A DNA stretch of 45,241 bases, taken from Muricomes intestini (GTDB lineage: Bacteria; Bacillota; Clostridia; Lachnospirales; Lachnospiraceae). This document shows, one piece after another, positions 7,838 through 17,063 of the stretch (position 1 is the first letter of the stretch; each line of letters opens with the position of its first letter). The stretch covers positions 1 through 45,241 of the forward strand of contig NZ_SLZZ01000025.1 of assembly GCF_004346165.1 (NCBI RefSeq). The letters run 5' to 3'. Under the pieces are notes generated by a model, which saw only the letters and a list, made by a program, of their open reading frames with translations, had not been told where the DNA came from and did not search any database. Position numbers and translations under genes: made by a program.

Positions 7838-8767
7838 TCATAAAACTAAACTTTTCTGCCACACATAGTTTGTTACAAACACTTCCTGTGAATCTGCCTT
7901 AATTGTATTATCATTAAAGCTAATATAATTACTTTTAACATCAAATGCGCAGTATTTCTTTGACCATTCAAGAAAGCTATGATTTATTTTGCCTTTATGT
8001 GTTATTAAATTAGTTATGCCAAATTTAACTCCCTTATCATTTAGCCCATCAAGGTATTCGCACAATTCATTCTCTTTTTGATCGTTCCAGAGCTTATTAT
8101 ATTCACTCATCGAAATAAGGTAAGGAGGATCTAAAAATACGTATGAATCCTTTTCAAACTTGATTATTTCTAAAAACGAAATATAATCCATGTTAAAAAA
8201 CTCAATCTCATGCTCTCCCACAAAATTCAAGTAATTATTTAAAGCCTGGTATACATTATTATTAAAATCCACGTTCCCTACCGGGAGATTAAATTCACCC
8301 TTTCCATTGAACCTTATCATATGATTGAATCCATATATTAAGAGCAGATATAGTTTTAATAAATCGGACTTATCTTCATTAAAGTCTTTTCGGAGCATAT
8401 TATATGCTTCTTTGTTGTACCGCGAGTAATAGGTTTTCACATACTTTATCTTCAAGTCATCCGGCACACAAACCCCTCTGTAGGAGCAGGACAATCCATA
8501 AAAATCAATCATTTCAAATAATTGTTTGAATAAATCTTCTGGATTTGCTGCAAATTTACCTATTTCTATATGAAGTCCTACTATATACGAATCAATATCA
8601 TTCAATACGAACGAGGTCCCTTCAGCATTTAAAAAAGAGCTGCCTCCCCCGACAAAAGGTTCAATATACTGCCCAATTGTTTTCGGCATAAGTTGTTTTA
8701 GCTGCGGCATTAATTTATATTTATCTCCCACATAAAAAAATGGAGATCTGATCACATTATTCTTCAT
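7838..8767 (-). CDS. D12-class (Dam/DpnM-like) adenine-N6 DNA methyltransferase
   Basis: This 309-residue protein begins MKNNVIRSPFFYVGDKYKL, the SAM-binding/target region of Dam-like enzymes, followed by IEPFVGGGSSFL (the FxGxG SAM motif) and the catalytic DPPY motif (VFLDPPYLIS). The ATG at 8767 is preferred over a frame extending to 8812, because the shorter protein starts at the conserved block. It overlaps the end of the neighbouring methyltransferase by 11 bases, so both are translated from one message. The coding DNA is visibly richer in A+T than the flanking genes, suggesting transfer. No restriction endonuclease gene adjoins it. Confidence 0.88.
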   Translation of the reverse strand: MKNNVIRSPFFYVGDKYKLMPQLKQLMPKTIGQYIEPFVGGGSSFLNAEGTSFVLNDIDSYIVGLHIEIGKFAANPEDLFKQLFEMIDFYGLSCSYRGVCVPDDLKIKYVKTYYSRYNKEAYNMLRKDFNEDKSDLLKLYLLLIYGFNHMIRFNGKGEFNLPVGNVDFNNNVYQALNNYLNFVGEHEIEFFNMDYISFLEIIKFEKDSYVFLDPPYLISMSEYNKLWNDQKENELCEYLDGLNDKGVKFGITNLITHKGKINHSFLEWSKKYCAFDVKSNYISFNDNTIKADSQEVFVTNYVWQKSLVL

Positions 8768-9773
8768 TATGCACACCTGTCCTCGTAATAAATATAAACT
8801 CTTTATGATCATTAAACTCCGTTTTTCCCGCGTTAAAACATGGATGCTTCCTCTCGTGTATTTCTGTTTTACCTTTCTTCTCCAACACCCCTTGTATCTC
8901 CTCTAGGGTAATCTTATTTCTTGAAGAACTGCTCTTTGAATGATAGGTATTATTGTAAGTGACAACAATATATTTAGCATCAATATTTTCTATAAGGTCA
9001 GCAAAAACCTCCGGTGCAGAGTTTCTGCAGTAATCACTCATATTCTCCGCCGGCGGTTTAAGAGCGGTGCCCTCCAGCTTTGGTTTTTTCCACTGAGTAA
9101 TTGTCTCAAGTACATGGTAAAACCTGCTGTACTGCCGGCTGTTATATGGCGGATCAATAAATGCAACATCCGATTTTACTCTTCTTGCCAACTTATTTGC
9201 GTCTTCCCGGTGAATCTCAAATTTGCCGCCACAGATCTCCGGGTTTATCAATTCAAAAATGAAACGGTCTTCTAACCTGCCTATTTTTCTGTAAGCGTCA
9301 TAATGACCCACAGTGTTTGCAATTTTGTCCATAGAAAATATCAATGATGCTAACAAAATATTATATTCCCTGTCTGATAAAACTTCTTTATTCGAACTAA
9401 TATCTTCACGAATATATCCGATTATTTTGGAATCGTTTTCTGAAAAGTATTTCTCACCAAAATTATCCGAAAAGTAATTAGCCTCTATATCCTCTGCTTT
9501 CAGGCTCTGATACTTTTCCTTATATTCTATAATCTTTGATTCATCATAAAATTCATTCGAAAAGAATGCTTTGTAAATTACTTCATTTGAAAAAAGAAAA
9601 TCATTCATAATTACCTTTGTAAAGTGGCTTTTCATTCTGTCACTGACAACGCCGGTTCCTGCGAAAACATCAAAAAATACATCTCCTTCACACTTTTCTT
9701 CAATTAATTCTTCAATCCAATCCAGTAATTTGTATTTACTTCCAGTATACCGTCTATTATAAATCCTAAACAT
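8757..9773 (-). CDS. second D12-class adenine-N6 DNA methyltransferase
   Basis: This 338-residue protein starts MFRIYNRRYTGSKYKLLDWI, then shows a SAM-binding VFAGTGVVS and the catalytic DPPY in VAFIDPPYNSRQYSRFYH. That order is typical of the alpha-class enzymes that modify one strand of type II or IIS sites. The ATG at 9773 is chosen over 9779 because GAGGA lies eight bases before it; the earlier ATG is only one base from the same site. Being paired with a second, dissimilar enzyme suggests each modifies one strand of an asymmetric target (inference). The DNA is A+T-rich. Confidence 0.86.
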   Translation of the reverse strand: MFRIYNRRYTGSKYKLLDWIEELIEEKCEGDVFFDVFAGTGVVSDRMKSHFTKVIMNDFLFSNEVIYKAFFSNEFYDESKIIEYKEKYQSLKAEDIEANYFSDNFGEKYFSENDSKIIGYIREDISSNKEVLSDREYNILLASLIFSMDKIANTVGHYDAYRKIGRLEDRFIFELINPEICGGKFEIHREDANKLARRVKSDVAFIDPPYNSRQYSRFYHVLETITQWKKPKLEGTALKPPAENMSDYCRNSAPEVFADLIENIDAKYIVVTYNNTYHSKSSSSRNKITLEEIQGVLEKKGKTEIHERKHPCFNAGKTEFNDHKEFIFITRTGVHNEE

Positions 9774-9792
9774 ATGCATGTCCTCTTTTTCC

Positions 9793-9875
9793 TGATATTA
9801 TGATACGAGGGTCAAAAGGTATTTTGCCCCCTGATACCTACGGATTGCTCCGCACTTTGTGCTCCCGCAATCCTA
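9793..9875 (-). repeat. 83-bp structured dispersed repeat, copy B
   Basis: Inverted copy of 4941-5024. On the minus strand it has a perfect GGATTGC..GCAATCC stem enclosing GCAC..GTGC, then AGGTAT..ATACCT. It separates the ABC exporter operon from the methyltransferase genes and ends about 20 bases before the methyltransferase start, so it may hold part of that promoter. Confidence 0.8.
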
Positions 9876-9912
9876 AAAACATTCGAAATCCGCCCTACTC
9901 GGGCTGCTTTCT

Positions 9913-11808
9913 CTATGATAACTCAAAGGCTCCAGTATACAGTTGATAATATCTGCCCTTTTTCGCAATCAGTTCTTCATGGTTTCCCCTCTCAATAATG
10001 CGCCCCTGTTCCAGCACCATAATGACATCCGAGTTCTGCACGGTAGAAAGTCTGTGGGCAATTACAAACACAGTTCGCCCCTTCATCAAGGCATCCATAC
10101 CTCTCTGCACAATATTTTCCGTCCTTGTATCTATAGACGATGTTGCTTCGTCCAATATCATAACCGGAGGATCCGCTACCGCCGCCCGGGCAATCGATAT
10201 CAGCTGACGTTGTCCCTGGGAAAGGCCGCCTCCGTCTCCTGACAGTACTGTATTGTAGCCATCGGGAAGCATCCGGATAAATCCATCCGCATTTGCACGT
10301 TTTGCCGCCGCAATACACTCTTCTTCGGTGGCATCCAGATTTCCATATTTCAGATTATCCATGACTGTCCCGGTAAATAAATTAACATCCTGCAGTACCA
10401 CACCTAACGAGCGCCGGAGATCTTCCTTTTTTATCTTATTGATATTAATACCATCATACCATATCTTTCCGTCTGAAATATTATAAAATCGATTGATCAG
10501 ATTTGTTATGGTCGTCTTGCCTGCACCTGTGGCACCGACAAACGCCACCTTCTGACCTGGCTTCGCATATACGGTAATATCATGAAGTACAGTCTTATCT
10601 TTGTCATACCCAAAATCCACGTCAAACAGTTTCACCTCGCCTTTTAGCTCGGTATAAGTCACAGTACCGTCCTCGTGTGGATGTTTCCACGCCCACATTC
10701 CGGTATGTTCTGCTGTTTCTGTCAAGATACCGTCCTTGTACCTGGCATTGACCAATGTGACATAGCCTTCATCCCTCTCACCTTTCTCATCTAAAAGCTG
10801 AAATATCCGTTTTGCGCCGGCCAGTGCCATTACAATGAAACTCAGTTGCTGAGAAACTTGTCCAATAGGCTGGGAGAAACTCCTTGAGAGCTGCAAAAAG
10901 GAAGCAATCATACCAAGAGTAAGCACATCCACACCAGTAAGGCTGATATTCGTCACCTTGCTGATTGCCAGAACTCCTCCCACAATAGCTACCAGAACAT
11001 ATAAAACATATCCAAGATTTCCCATGACCGGCATGAGAATATTTGAATAGGTAAATGCCTTTGCAGATTCATTGAATAGTTTTTCATTTTTCTTTTCAAA
11101 ATCTTCTTTCGCTTTTTCTTCATGACAGAACACTTTTACAACCTTCTGCCCGTTAATCATTTCTTCAATATATCCGTTAACATCTCCGATAGAAATCTGC
11201 TGCCGGACAAAATATTTTCCACTATTTCCCGCTATCTTTTTTGCAGTCAGAAGCATGATCACTACGAACGCCAGAACAAACAAAGTAAGCCACACACTGA
11301 CTGAGAGCATGGCGAAGAACACAGCAACCAGTGTAATTACCGATGAAAAAAGCTGGGGCACACTCTGAGACATCATCTGCCTGAGTGTATCGGTATCGTT
11401 GGTGTAATGACTCATGATATCACCGTGTGAATGGGTGTCAAAATACTTAATCGGCAATGTCTGCATATGGGAAAACATCTCATCCCTAATATTCTTTAAA
11501 ACCCCCTGAGATATCACTGCCATTGTCCTGTTATAGAACAAGGTGGCCAGCACACCGAGCAGGTATATGCCGGCTAATATCATTACTGCCTGCAGCAGAC
11601 CGCTGAAATCAGGTACGGCCTGGACTAGTATCGGGGTGATATAATCGTCAATCAGCACCTGCAGGAATAGAGATGACAGCACACCTGCCCCTGCACTTAT
11701 CAGTATACATATCAGTACAAAGAGAAATCTTCCCTTGTATGCTTTTAAGTAGGAGAGAAGACGTTTTAATGTCTGTGTATCCAGTTTTTGCTTTTTCCCA
11801 CTATTCAT
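9913..11808 (-). CDS. heterodimeric ABC exporter, canonical half (permease-ATPase)
   Basis: This 631-residue half-transporter has six N-terminal membrane helices and a C-terminal nucleotide-binding domain with Walker A GATGAGKTT, a variant signature LSQGQRQ, and Walker B followed by the catalytic Glu (MILDEATSSID). The LSQGQ plus Glu combination matches the consensus half of TM287/288-like heterodimers (family knowledge). GGGAGGAG precedes the ATG at 11808, which overlaps the upstream partner's stop by eight bases (ATGAATAG). It probably exports a drug, lipid or peptide; the substrate cannot be read from sequence. Confidence 0.9.
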   Translation of the reverse strand: MNSGKKQKLDTQTLKRLLSYLKAYKGRFLFVLICILISAGAGVLSSLFLQVLIDDYITPILVQAVPDFSGLLQAVMILAGIYLLGVLATLFYNRTMAVISQGVLKNIRDEMFSHMQTLPIKYFDTHSHGDIMSHYTNDTDTLRQMMSQSVPQLFSSVITLVAVFFAMLSVSVWLTLFVLAFVVIMLLTAKKIAGNSGKYFVRQQISIGDVNGYIEEMINGQKVVKVFCHEEKAKEDFEKKNEKLFNESAKAFTYSNILMPVMGNLGYVLYVLVAIVGGVLAISKVTNISLTGVDVLTLGMIASFLQLSRSFSQPIGQVSQQLSFIVMALAGAKRIFQLLDEKGERDEGYVTLVNARYKDGILTETAEHTGMWAWKHPHEDGTVTYTELKGEVKLFDVDFGYDKDKTVLHDITVYAKPGQKVAFVGATGAGKTTITNLINRFYNISDGKIWYDGININKIKKEDLRRSLGVVLQDVNLFTGTVMDNLKYGNLDATEEECIAAAKRANADGFIRMLPDGYNTVLSGDGGGLSQGQRQLISIARAAVADPPVMILDEATSSIDTRTENIVQRGMDALMKGRTVFVIAHRLSTVQNSDVIMVLEQGRIIERGNHEELIAKKGRYYQLYTGAFELS

Positions 11809-13552
11809 CTTTGACTCCTCCCTTCTGCTGAGATTCATAAACTTCCCGGTAAATCAAATTATTTTCAAGCAATTCTTCATGTGTCCCAAAGCCGTCAACC
11901 TTGCCGTCATCAAGGACAATAATTTTGTCCGCATCCTGAACAGAAGAAATTCTCTGGGCAATGATAAGCTTGGTAGTGTCCGGGATTTCCTCCCTGAAGG
12001 CTTGGCGGATCAGGGCATCCGTTCTGGTATCTACCGCACTGGTAGAATCATCCAGGATTAAAATCTTAGGTTTTTTTAAGAGGGCTCTTGCAATACAGAT
12101 TCTCTGCTTCTGTCCGCCAGACACATTGGAACCTCCCTGCTCAATATAAGTATCATATCCAGCCGGAAATTCTCTGATAAAATCATCTGCCTGGGCAAGA
12201 CGGCAGGCATGAATCAGTTCTTCATCTGTCGCCTGCTCATCCCCCCAGCGGAGATTCTCCTTAATGGTGCCGGAAAAGAGCTCATTCTTCTGAAGTACCA
12301 TAGCCACCTGATTTCGCAGAGTCTCCACATCATAGTCCCGCACATTCACGCCGCCGACCTTCAGATTCCCCTCTGTCACATCATAGAGTCTTGGTATAAG
12401 CTGTACCAGAGTAGATTTAGAAGAACCTGTTCCGCCTATAATGCCGATTGTCTCCCCAGAAGCAATTTTTAAGGTAACATCTGACAGGCAATTCTTATCC
12501 GCCTTTCTTGAATAGCAGAAGGAAACACTCTCATACTCTATAGAGCCGTTCTTCACTTCCATAACAGGGTTTTCCCTGTCCTTCAGGTTACTCTCTTCTG
12601 TCAAAACTTCCGCAACTCTTTCCGCAGATGCCTTGGAAACCGTAAGCATAACGAAAACCATAGAAAGCATCATCAAGCTCATCAAAATCTGCATGGAGTA
12701 AGTTATCAAACTCATCAGCCCGCCTGTACTTAAGCCCTTCGCCGCATCCCCGCCACTTGCCACAATCATTCTCGCTCCAAACCAAGAGAAAGCAAGCATG
12801 CACGCATACATACAAAGCTGCATCAGGGGCATATTGAAGGCAAGCATCTTCTCTGCCTTTGCGAAATCTTTATAGATAGAGCCGGAAATATTCTGGAATT
12901 TCTCCTTCTCGTAGTCCTCCCGGACAAATGATTTTACAACGCGAACGCCTCTCACATTCTCCTGCACAACATTATTCAATTTATCATAAGTTCTGAAAAC
13001 TCTTCTGAAAATTGGGTGCACACCAGACATAATCAAATACAGTCCGATGCCGAGAACCGGTATACAGATTAAAAATGCAGCAGACAGTCTCGCATTCACC
13101 CTGAGGGCGCAAACAAGAGAAAAAATCAGCATCATCGGTGCCCGCATTGCCATACGGATCATCATGTGATAGGCGCTCTGTAAATTAGTCACATCTGTTG
13201 TCATTCTCGTCACAAGGCTAGATGCTGAAAACTTATCGATGTTAAAAAATGAAAATTTCTGTATGTTGGCATACATATCTGTTCTCAGATTCTTTGCAAG
13301 TCCCGCCGACGCATAGGCGGCTGTTCCTCCCGCCGCTGCCCCGAAAAACAATGATAGGAAGGCTGCGAGCAACAGAAAAATTCCCACTTTCCATATATAT
13401 CCCATATTTCCTTCGTCAATTCCATAATCAATCAGTTTTGCCATAAGCAGAGGGATGATAACCTCCATAAGTACCTCAAGCGAAACCAATATAGGCGTCA
13501 GAATAGAATTTCTTTTATGTTCTCTGATGCTTTTTGCCAATGTCTTTAGCAT
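11801..13552 (-). CDS. heterodimeric ABC exporter, degenerate-site half (permease-ATPase)
   Basis: This 583-residue partner has six membrane helices and an ATPase domain with Walker A GGTGSSKST, signature VSGGQKQR and Walker B LILDDSTSAVD. An Asp replaces the usual catalytic Glu after Walker B, so this half forms the non-hydrolysing site of the heterodimer, as in TM287. Walker A also has Ser where Gly is usual. AGAAGGAG precedes the ATG. The gene overlaps the end of the AraC regulator by 38 bases and the next ABC gene by eight. Confidence 0.9.
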   Translation of the reverse strand: MLKTLAKSIREHKRNSILTPILVSLEVLMEVIIPLLMAKLIDYGIDEGNMGYIWKVGIFLLLAAFLSLFFGAAAGGTAAYASAGLAKNLRTDMYANIQKFSFFNIDKFSASSLVTRMTTDVTNLQSAYHMMIRMAMRAPMMLIFSLVCALRVNARLSAAFLICIPVLGIGLYLIMSGVHPIFRRVFRTYDKLNNVVQENVRGVRVVKSFVREDYEKEKFQNISGSIYKDFAKAEKMLAFNMPLMQLCMYACMLAFSWFGARMIVASGGDAAKGLSTGGLMSLITYSMQILMSLMMLSMVFVMLTVSKASAERVAEVLTEESNLKDRENPVMEVKNGSIEYESVSFCYSRKADKNCLSDVTLKIASGETIGIIGGTGSSKSTLVQLIPRLYDVTEGNLKVGGVNVRDYDVETLRNQVAMVLQKNELFSGTIKENLRWGDEQATDEELIHACRLAQADDFIREFPAGYDTYIEQGGSNVSGGQKQRICIARALLKKPKILILDDSTSAVDTRTDALIRQAFREEIPDTTKLIIAQRISSVQDADKIIVLDDGKVDGFGTHEELLENNLIYREVYESQQKGGVKDE

Positions 13553-14516
13553 ATAATTTCTCCTTCTCTCTATATTCCTTTGGACTCATTTTGTATTTTT
13601 CTTTAAACTTTCTATAGAAATAGCTTGTATTGTCATAGCCCACTGATTGTATAATATCGGCTACAGGCAGAGCACTGCTTGCCAGCAGATACGCCGCCTG
13701 ACTCATGCGTCTCACCTGCAGAAGCTCCTTGTAGGTTCTGCCTGTCAGCTTTTTAATCTCACGGCTCAGCCAATATATATCATAGCCCAGCATTTCTGAC
13801 AGCTCTGACAGACTTCCGTTTTTATAGTGTTCGTCCACATAACTCAGAACAGCTCCTGTCAGTTCCTTGTCAAACTGTCTGCTGCCTGTTTCCATTTTAT
13901 CCATATAATTTAATAACTGCAGCAGCAAAAGCCCCATAGTAATCTGATTCAGACTGCGCTTATTAGGCATGTTATAAAAAATAGTCCAAACCATATTTTC
14001 CACAAGATTCTGCACTGGAAGCACATCTGCCACATGGAAATACAGATAGGAAGTCATCTCATTTTTTCCGCACAGAGTACCAACCAGAAACTCTTTTAAT
14101 ATGTTGTCCTCAGCACCCATCATGGAAAACGCCATATTGAAAAATTCCGGCAATATAATAAAATTCACTGCAATATCATTCTCCTGCGCCGGCAGAATTT
14201 CCTGTTCTGCATTCTGGTTCAGAAACAACAGATCTCCCTGCTCCAGAACAACCCGGTTGCCATTTAATATATGAGTCGTTGAACCCTGGCACATATAAAT
14301 CACCTCCACATAATTGTGGCGGTGCTTTGGAAAATGAACAAAACGGGTGTGGGGCCGGACCTGGATCAGTTTGCCTTTCTTGAGCAACTTTTCACAATCT
14401 ATAATCCATTCCTTGTTTTCGGTATAGATGTTCTGATCGATCCCGTCCCTTCCATCTAAAATTCTCTGTTCTTCCTCTGTAATTACCGACAGTTCCTTTA
14501 ATAATTCTGCATCCAT
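13515..14516 (-). CDS. AraC-family transcriptional regulator with N-terminal cupin
   Basis: This 333-residue protein has a cupin-like effector domain (HFPKHRHNYVEVIYM around residues 66-80) and a C-terminal pair of helix-turn-helix motifs ending in SVGYDNTSYFYRKFKEKY and MSPKEYR, the classic AraC signature. It heads the operon with the two ABC exporter genes and overlaps the first by 38 bases, so it most likely controls that exporter in response to the exported compound (inference). A GGTGAG lies just before the ATG. Confidence 0.92.
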   Translation of the reverse strand: MDAELLKELSVITEEEQRILDGRDGIDQNIYTENKEWIIDCEKLLKKGKLIQVRPHTRFVHFPKHRHNYVEVIYMCQGSTTHILNGNRVVLEQGDLLFLNQNAEQEILPAQENDIAVNFIILPEFFNMAFSMMGAEDNILKEFLVGTLCGKNEMTSYLYFHVADVLPVQNLVENMVWTIFYNMPNKRSLNQITMGLLLLQLLNYMDKMETGSRQFDKELTGAVLSYVDEHYKNGSLSELSEMLGYDIYWLSREIKKLTGRTYKELLQVRRMSQAAYLLASSALPVADIIQSVGYDNTSYFYRKFKEKYKMSPKEYREKEKLYAKDIGKKHQRT

Positions 14517-14534
14517 GCACTCACCCGTTTCTAC

Positions 14535-15338
14535 TTATGTATCTCTATCCGGTACACCGGCAATCTCTCCTGCCAGCTCCATGTACTCCGCTGCACTTCT
14601 GCTGCCTTTTTTATATGCCATAACGGGAGCATTATTGTCCTGGGACCATTCAATGCTGCTGTCCACCCGGATATATGTATCAAAGACTTTTACATCATTT
14701 AGTTGTTTTAGGGCCGCAAAGGTCTGTTTAAAGTAGTTCTTTCTGGTGTCTACTTTTGTAATCACAATCCCGCCTACTTTAAGCTCCGGGACAATCTGCT
14801 TCACCTGTTCCAGAAACTCAAACATATTTCCCAGGCCAAACAGCCCCCAGGGAGTTGACTCCACAGGTATAATCACCTCATCAGAGGCACAGAGAATATT
14901 CATTACCCAGCCTCCCAGTGTGGGCGGGGCATCTATAAGAATATAGTCATAGCCCTGTGATTCCCTGATATTCTCCAGGCATTTCTTCAAAATATATTCT
15001 CTCTGCCATTTGGTAAATAATTCGTATTCTATGGAGCTCATCAAAGTTGAAGAGGGAATTAAATCAAGGTTATCATAAGAAGAATGAACAATATATCCGG
15101 TTAAATCCTCCTGCCTTTTGATTCCTTCGTACAGGTTCTTACCACCCTTTGCAAATTCCAGAACCCGCTCCTCATCAAAAAAGGATAAGGAAAGATTCAG
15201 CTGCATGTCTCCGTCAATCAAAAGTACCTTCCTGCCAAGCTGAGTCAGACCATATCCCACATTGCCGCAAGTGGTAGATTTTCCGCTTCCTCCTTTGTTA
15301 TTTGCAAAACATATCACTTTTGTCTTTCTCACTTTCAC
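14535..15338 (-). CDS. orphan ParA/Soj-family ATPase
   Basis: This 267-residue protein has the deviant Walker A motif KGGSGKST (residues 15-22), the Walker A' DGDMQ (residues 42-46) and Walker B YILIDAPPTLGG. Such ATPases position chromosomes, plasmids or protein complexes. No parB or other partner gene is adjacent: upstream is asparaginase (15 bases away) and downstream is the AraC regulator (18 bases away). A chromosomal housekeeping segregation role is therefore unlikely; the cargo is unknown. Plasmid remnant origin is possible. Confidence 0.9.
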   Translation of the reverse strand: MKVRKTKVICFANNKGGSGKSTTCGNVGYGLTQLGRKVLLIDGDMQLNLSLSFFDEERVLEFAKGGKNLYEGIKRQEDLTGYIVHSSYDNLDLIPSSTLMSSIEYELFTKWQREYILKKCLENIRESQGYDYILIDAPPTLGGWVMNILCASDEVIIPVESTPWGLFGLGNMFEFLEQVKQIVPELKVGGIVITKVDTRKNYFKQTFAALKQLNDVKVFDTYIRVDSSIEWSQDNNAPVMAYKKGSRSAAEYMELAGEIAGVPDRDT

Positions 15339-15353
15339 GCCTCCGTATCTGCC

Positions 15354-16373
15354 TTAATTTTTCTTCTTTCTGTATCCAAGTATATCATGGTTCACTGTAC
15401 GGTAAAATTCTGTTTTCATCTCCTCATAATCCATATCAGATCTTGCCATCAGCCACATTGCTTTTGTCATGGCAGCCTCCAGTGTCATATCATAGGTCTC
15501 AAGCAAATCCAGATCCTGTTTTACCTTCTTTCCTACTTCGTATACCGTCATATCGCTGCCTTCTCTCGCGACCTGTGTTGCAACAATAGCCAGTCTTCCC
15601 TGCTCACGGCAGCCCTCCATAACTTCATAGAACTTTTGTGTGAGATATTCGGGGATACCCCCCACACCATAACTTTCAATCATAATACATTTATATTTCC
15701 CAAACAAATATGTCAAAACCTCCGGATCCAGCCCAGGTATCAGCTTGAGCACATAAATACTGTCACTCATTTCGTGAAAAAACTGCACATCCTCCACATA
15801 CTCTTCTTCCGGTATATACCGCAGTATTTCCTGTCCTCTGATGACAGCCAGATAGGGAAAGTTAATGCTTGAAAATGCATTGTAACTCTTTGCACGCTCC
15901 TTTTTTGCCCTGGTTCCCACTATCACTTTTCCGTCAAACACAATATTTACGTTATGAGATTCCTCATCGGAAGCGTAGATAAAGCTATCCAGCAGATTGG
16001 TCCTGGCATCTGTATTTTCCTCGTTAATCGGTTTCTGCGCCCCGGTTATCACAACAGGCTTCCTGGAATTCTGTATCATATAGGATAAAGCAGCAGCCGT
16101 ATATGCCAGTGTATCTGTTCCGTGGCAGACTACAAACCCGTCATATTTCTCATAATTTTCTTCAATTGTACGGCTGATCAATTTCCAGTGATGCAGCGTC
16201 ATGTTGGTACTGTCCACATTGCACACCTGAAGCGTGTGTACATCACATACCTTTTTCACGTCCGGAATATATCCAATGAGTTCCTCCGTAGTGATAGCAG
16301 GTGTCAGGCCTTCCTCCGTCCGCTTGCAGGCAATCGTCCCACCGGTTCCTATCATTAAAATTTGTTTTTTCAT
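15354..16373 (-). CDS. ansA: L-asparaginase, type I (cytoplasmic)
   Basis: This 339-residue enzyme hydrolyses asparagine to aspartate and ammonia. The nucleophile Thr13 is in MIGTGGTIAC, and the second catalytic pair Thr86-Asp87 is in CHGTDTLAY. Absence of a signal peptide indicates the cytoplasmic type. It lies 18 bases after the HD-domain gene and 15 bases before parA, so the three form one transcript. The symbol is by family; asparaginase-related glutaminase activity cannot be excluded. Confidence 0.9.
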   Translation of the reverse strand: MKKQILMIGTGGTIACKRTEEGLTPAITTEELIGYIPDVKKVCDVHTLQVCNVDSTNMTLHHWKLISRTIEENYEKYDGFVVCHGTDTLAYTAAALSYMIQNSRKPVVITGAQKPINEENTDARTNLLDSFIYASDEESHNVNIVFDGKVIVGTRAKKERAKSYNAFSSINFPYLAVIRGQEILRYIPEEEYVEDVQFFHEMSDSIYVLKLIPGLDPEVLTYLFGKYKCIMIESYGVGGIPEYLTQKFYEVMEGCREQGRLAIVATQVAREGSDMTVYEVGKKVKQDLDLLETYDMTLEAAMTKAMWLMARSDMDYEEMKTEFYRTVNHDILGYRKKKN

Positions 16374-16391
16374 AGCTTCTCCTTGATATAA

Positions 16392-16952
16392 TTACCACTC
16401 CAGCGATGCCGGCTCTTTGCCGAAATTTTTCTCCACCAGAGTACAGTATTCTTTATAAGCCTCAACGCCCTGGAAATCCTCTTTAAGAGAATCCCGAACA
16501 CCCTTGTAATACCAGCCGATAGCGGATTTGCTGTTCATGCGGAATCTTTTCCACAGTTCTTCTCCCAAAGTGGGGTATTCCCTGTCAATATCCCGCATAT
16601 TCGACAGCTTGTCCGCCAGGGCAATCATCTGTACTTCTTTTGGAGCCGACTTTAAACGCCGGATTGTAGCGCCCTTTCTTTCTTCCCATGTCTTGGATTT
16701 ATCTTCACTTTCCTGTACAACCAGAGAGGCCACATGCTTTCCGAATGTTCTTTCCAGTATTTCCTCCGTTACATCCTGACAATCCTCTATTGTATCATGA
16801 AGAACAGCTGCGGATATAACCTCTTCGTCTTTGGTCATCGCCGCCACTATATCTGCGACCTCCACAGGATGAACAATATATGGTCTCTTTGTTCCTTTCC
16901 TGAACTGTCCTTCATGTGCCTTTGATGCAAACTCCAACGCTTCATCAATCAT
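16392..16952 (-). CDS. HD-domain protein, Mesh1-like small alarmone hydrolase candidate
   Basis: This 186-residue protein carries the (p)ppGpp-hydrolase type HD fold: PYIVHP with His28, HDTIED with His52-Asp53 and Glu56-Asp57, and ALADKLSN with Asp114 and Asn118. These are the Mn2+ and catalytic residues of the RelA/SpoT hydrolase domain and of Mesh1. No synthetase, TGS or ACT domain follows, so it would be a stand-alone hydrolase. A separate synthetase gene lies at 24260-24994. The promoter appears to be at 16998-17026. Confidence 0.85.
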   Translation of the reverse strand: MIDEALEFASKAHEGQFRKGTKRPYIVHPVEVADIVAAMTKDEEVISAAVLHDTIEDCQDVTEEILERTFGKHVASLVVQESEDKSKTWEERKGATIRRLKSAPKEVQMIALADKLSNMRDIDREYPTLGEELWKRFRMNSKSAIGWYYKGVRDSLKEDFQGVEAYKEYCTLVEKNFGKEPASLEW

Positions 16953-16997
16953 CTTCCCGGTTCCTCCATATGCTTTTGTGCGACCTCTTTTAAAGAA

Positions 16998-17026
16998 ATC
17001 ATATCATACACACTTCGGAATCACAA
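16998..17026 (-). promoter_or_regulatory. promoter of the HD-ansA-parA operon
   Basis: On the minus strand TTGTGA (17021-17026) and TATGAT (16998-17003) are 17 bases apart, 46 bases before the HD gene start. It faces away from the plus-strand promoters of the SDR gene in the same 246-base spacer. Confidence 0.6.
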
Positions 17027-17063
17027 CCAAAAACATTGCCTTTCACCAACTTGGAGCTTATGG

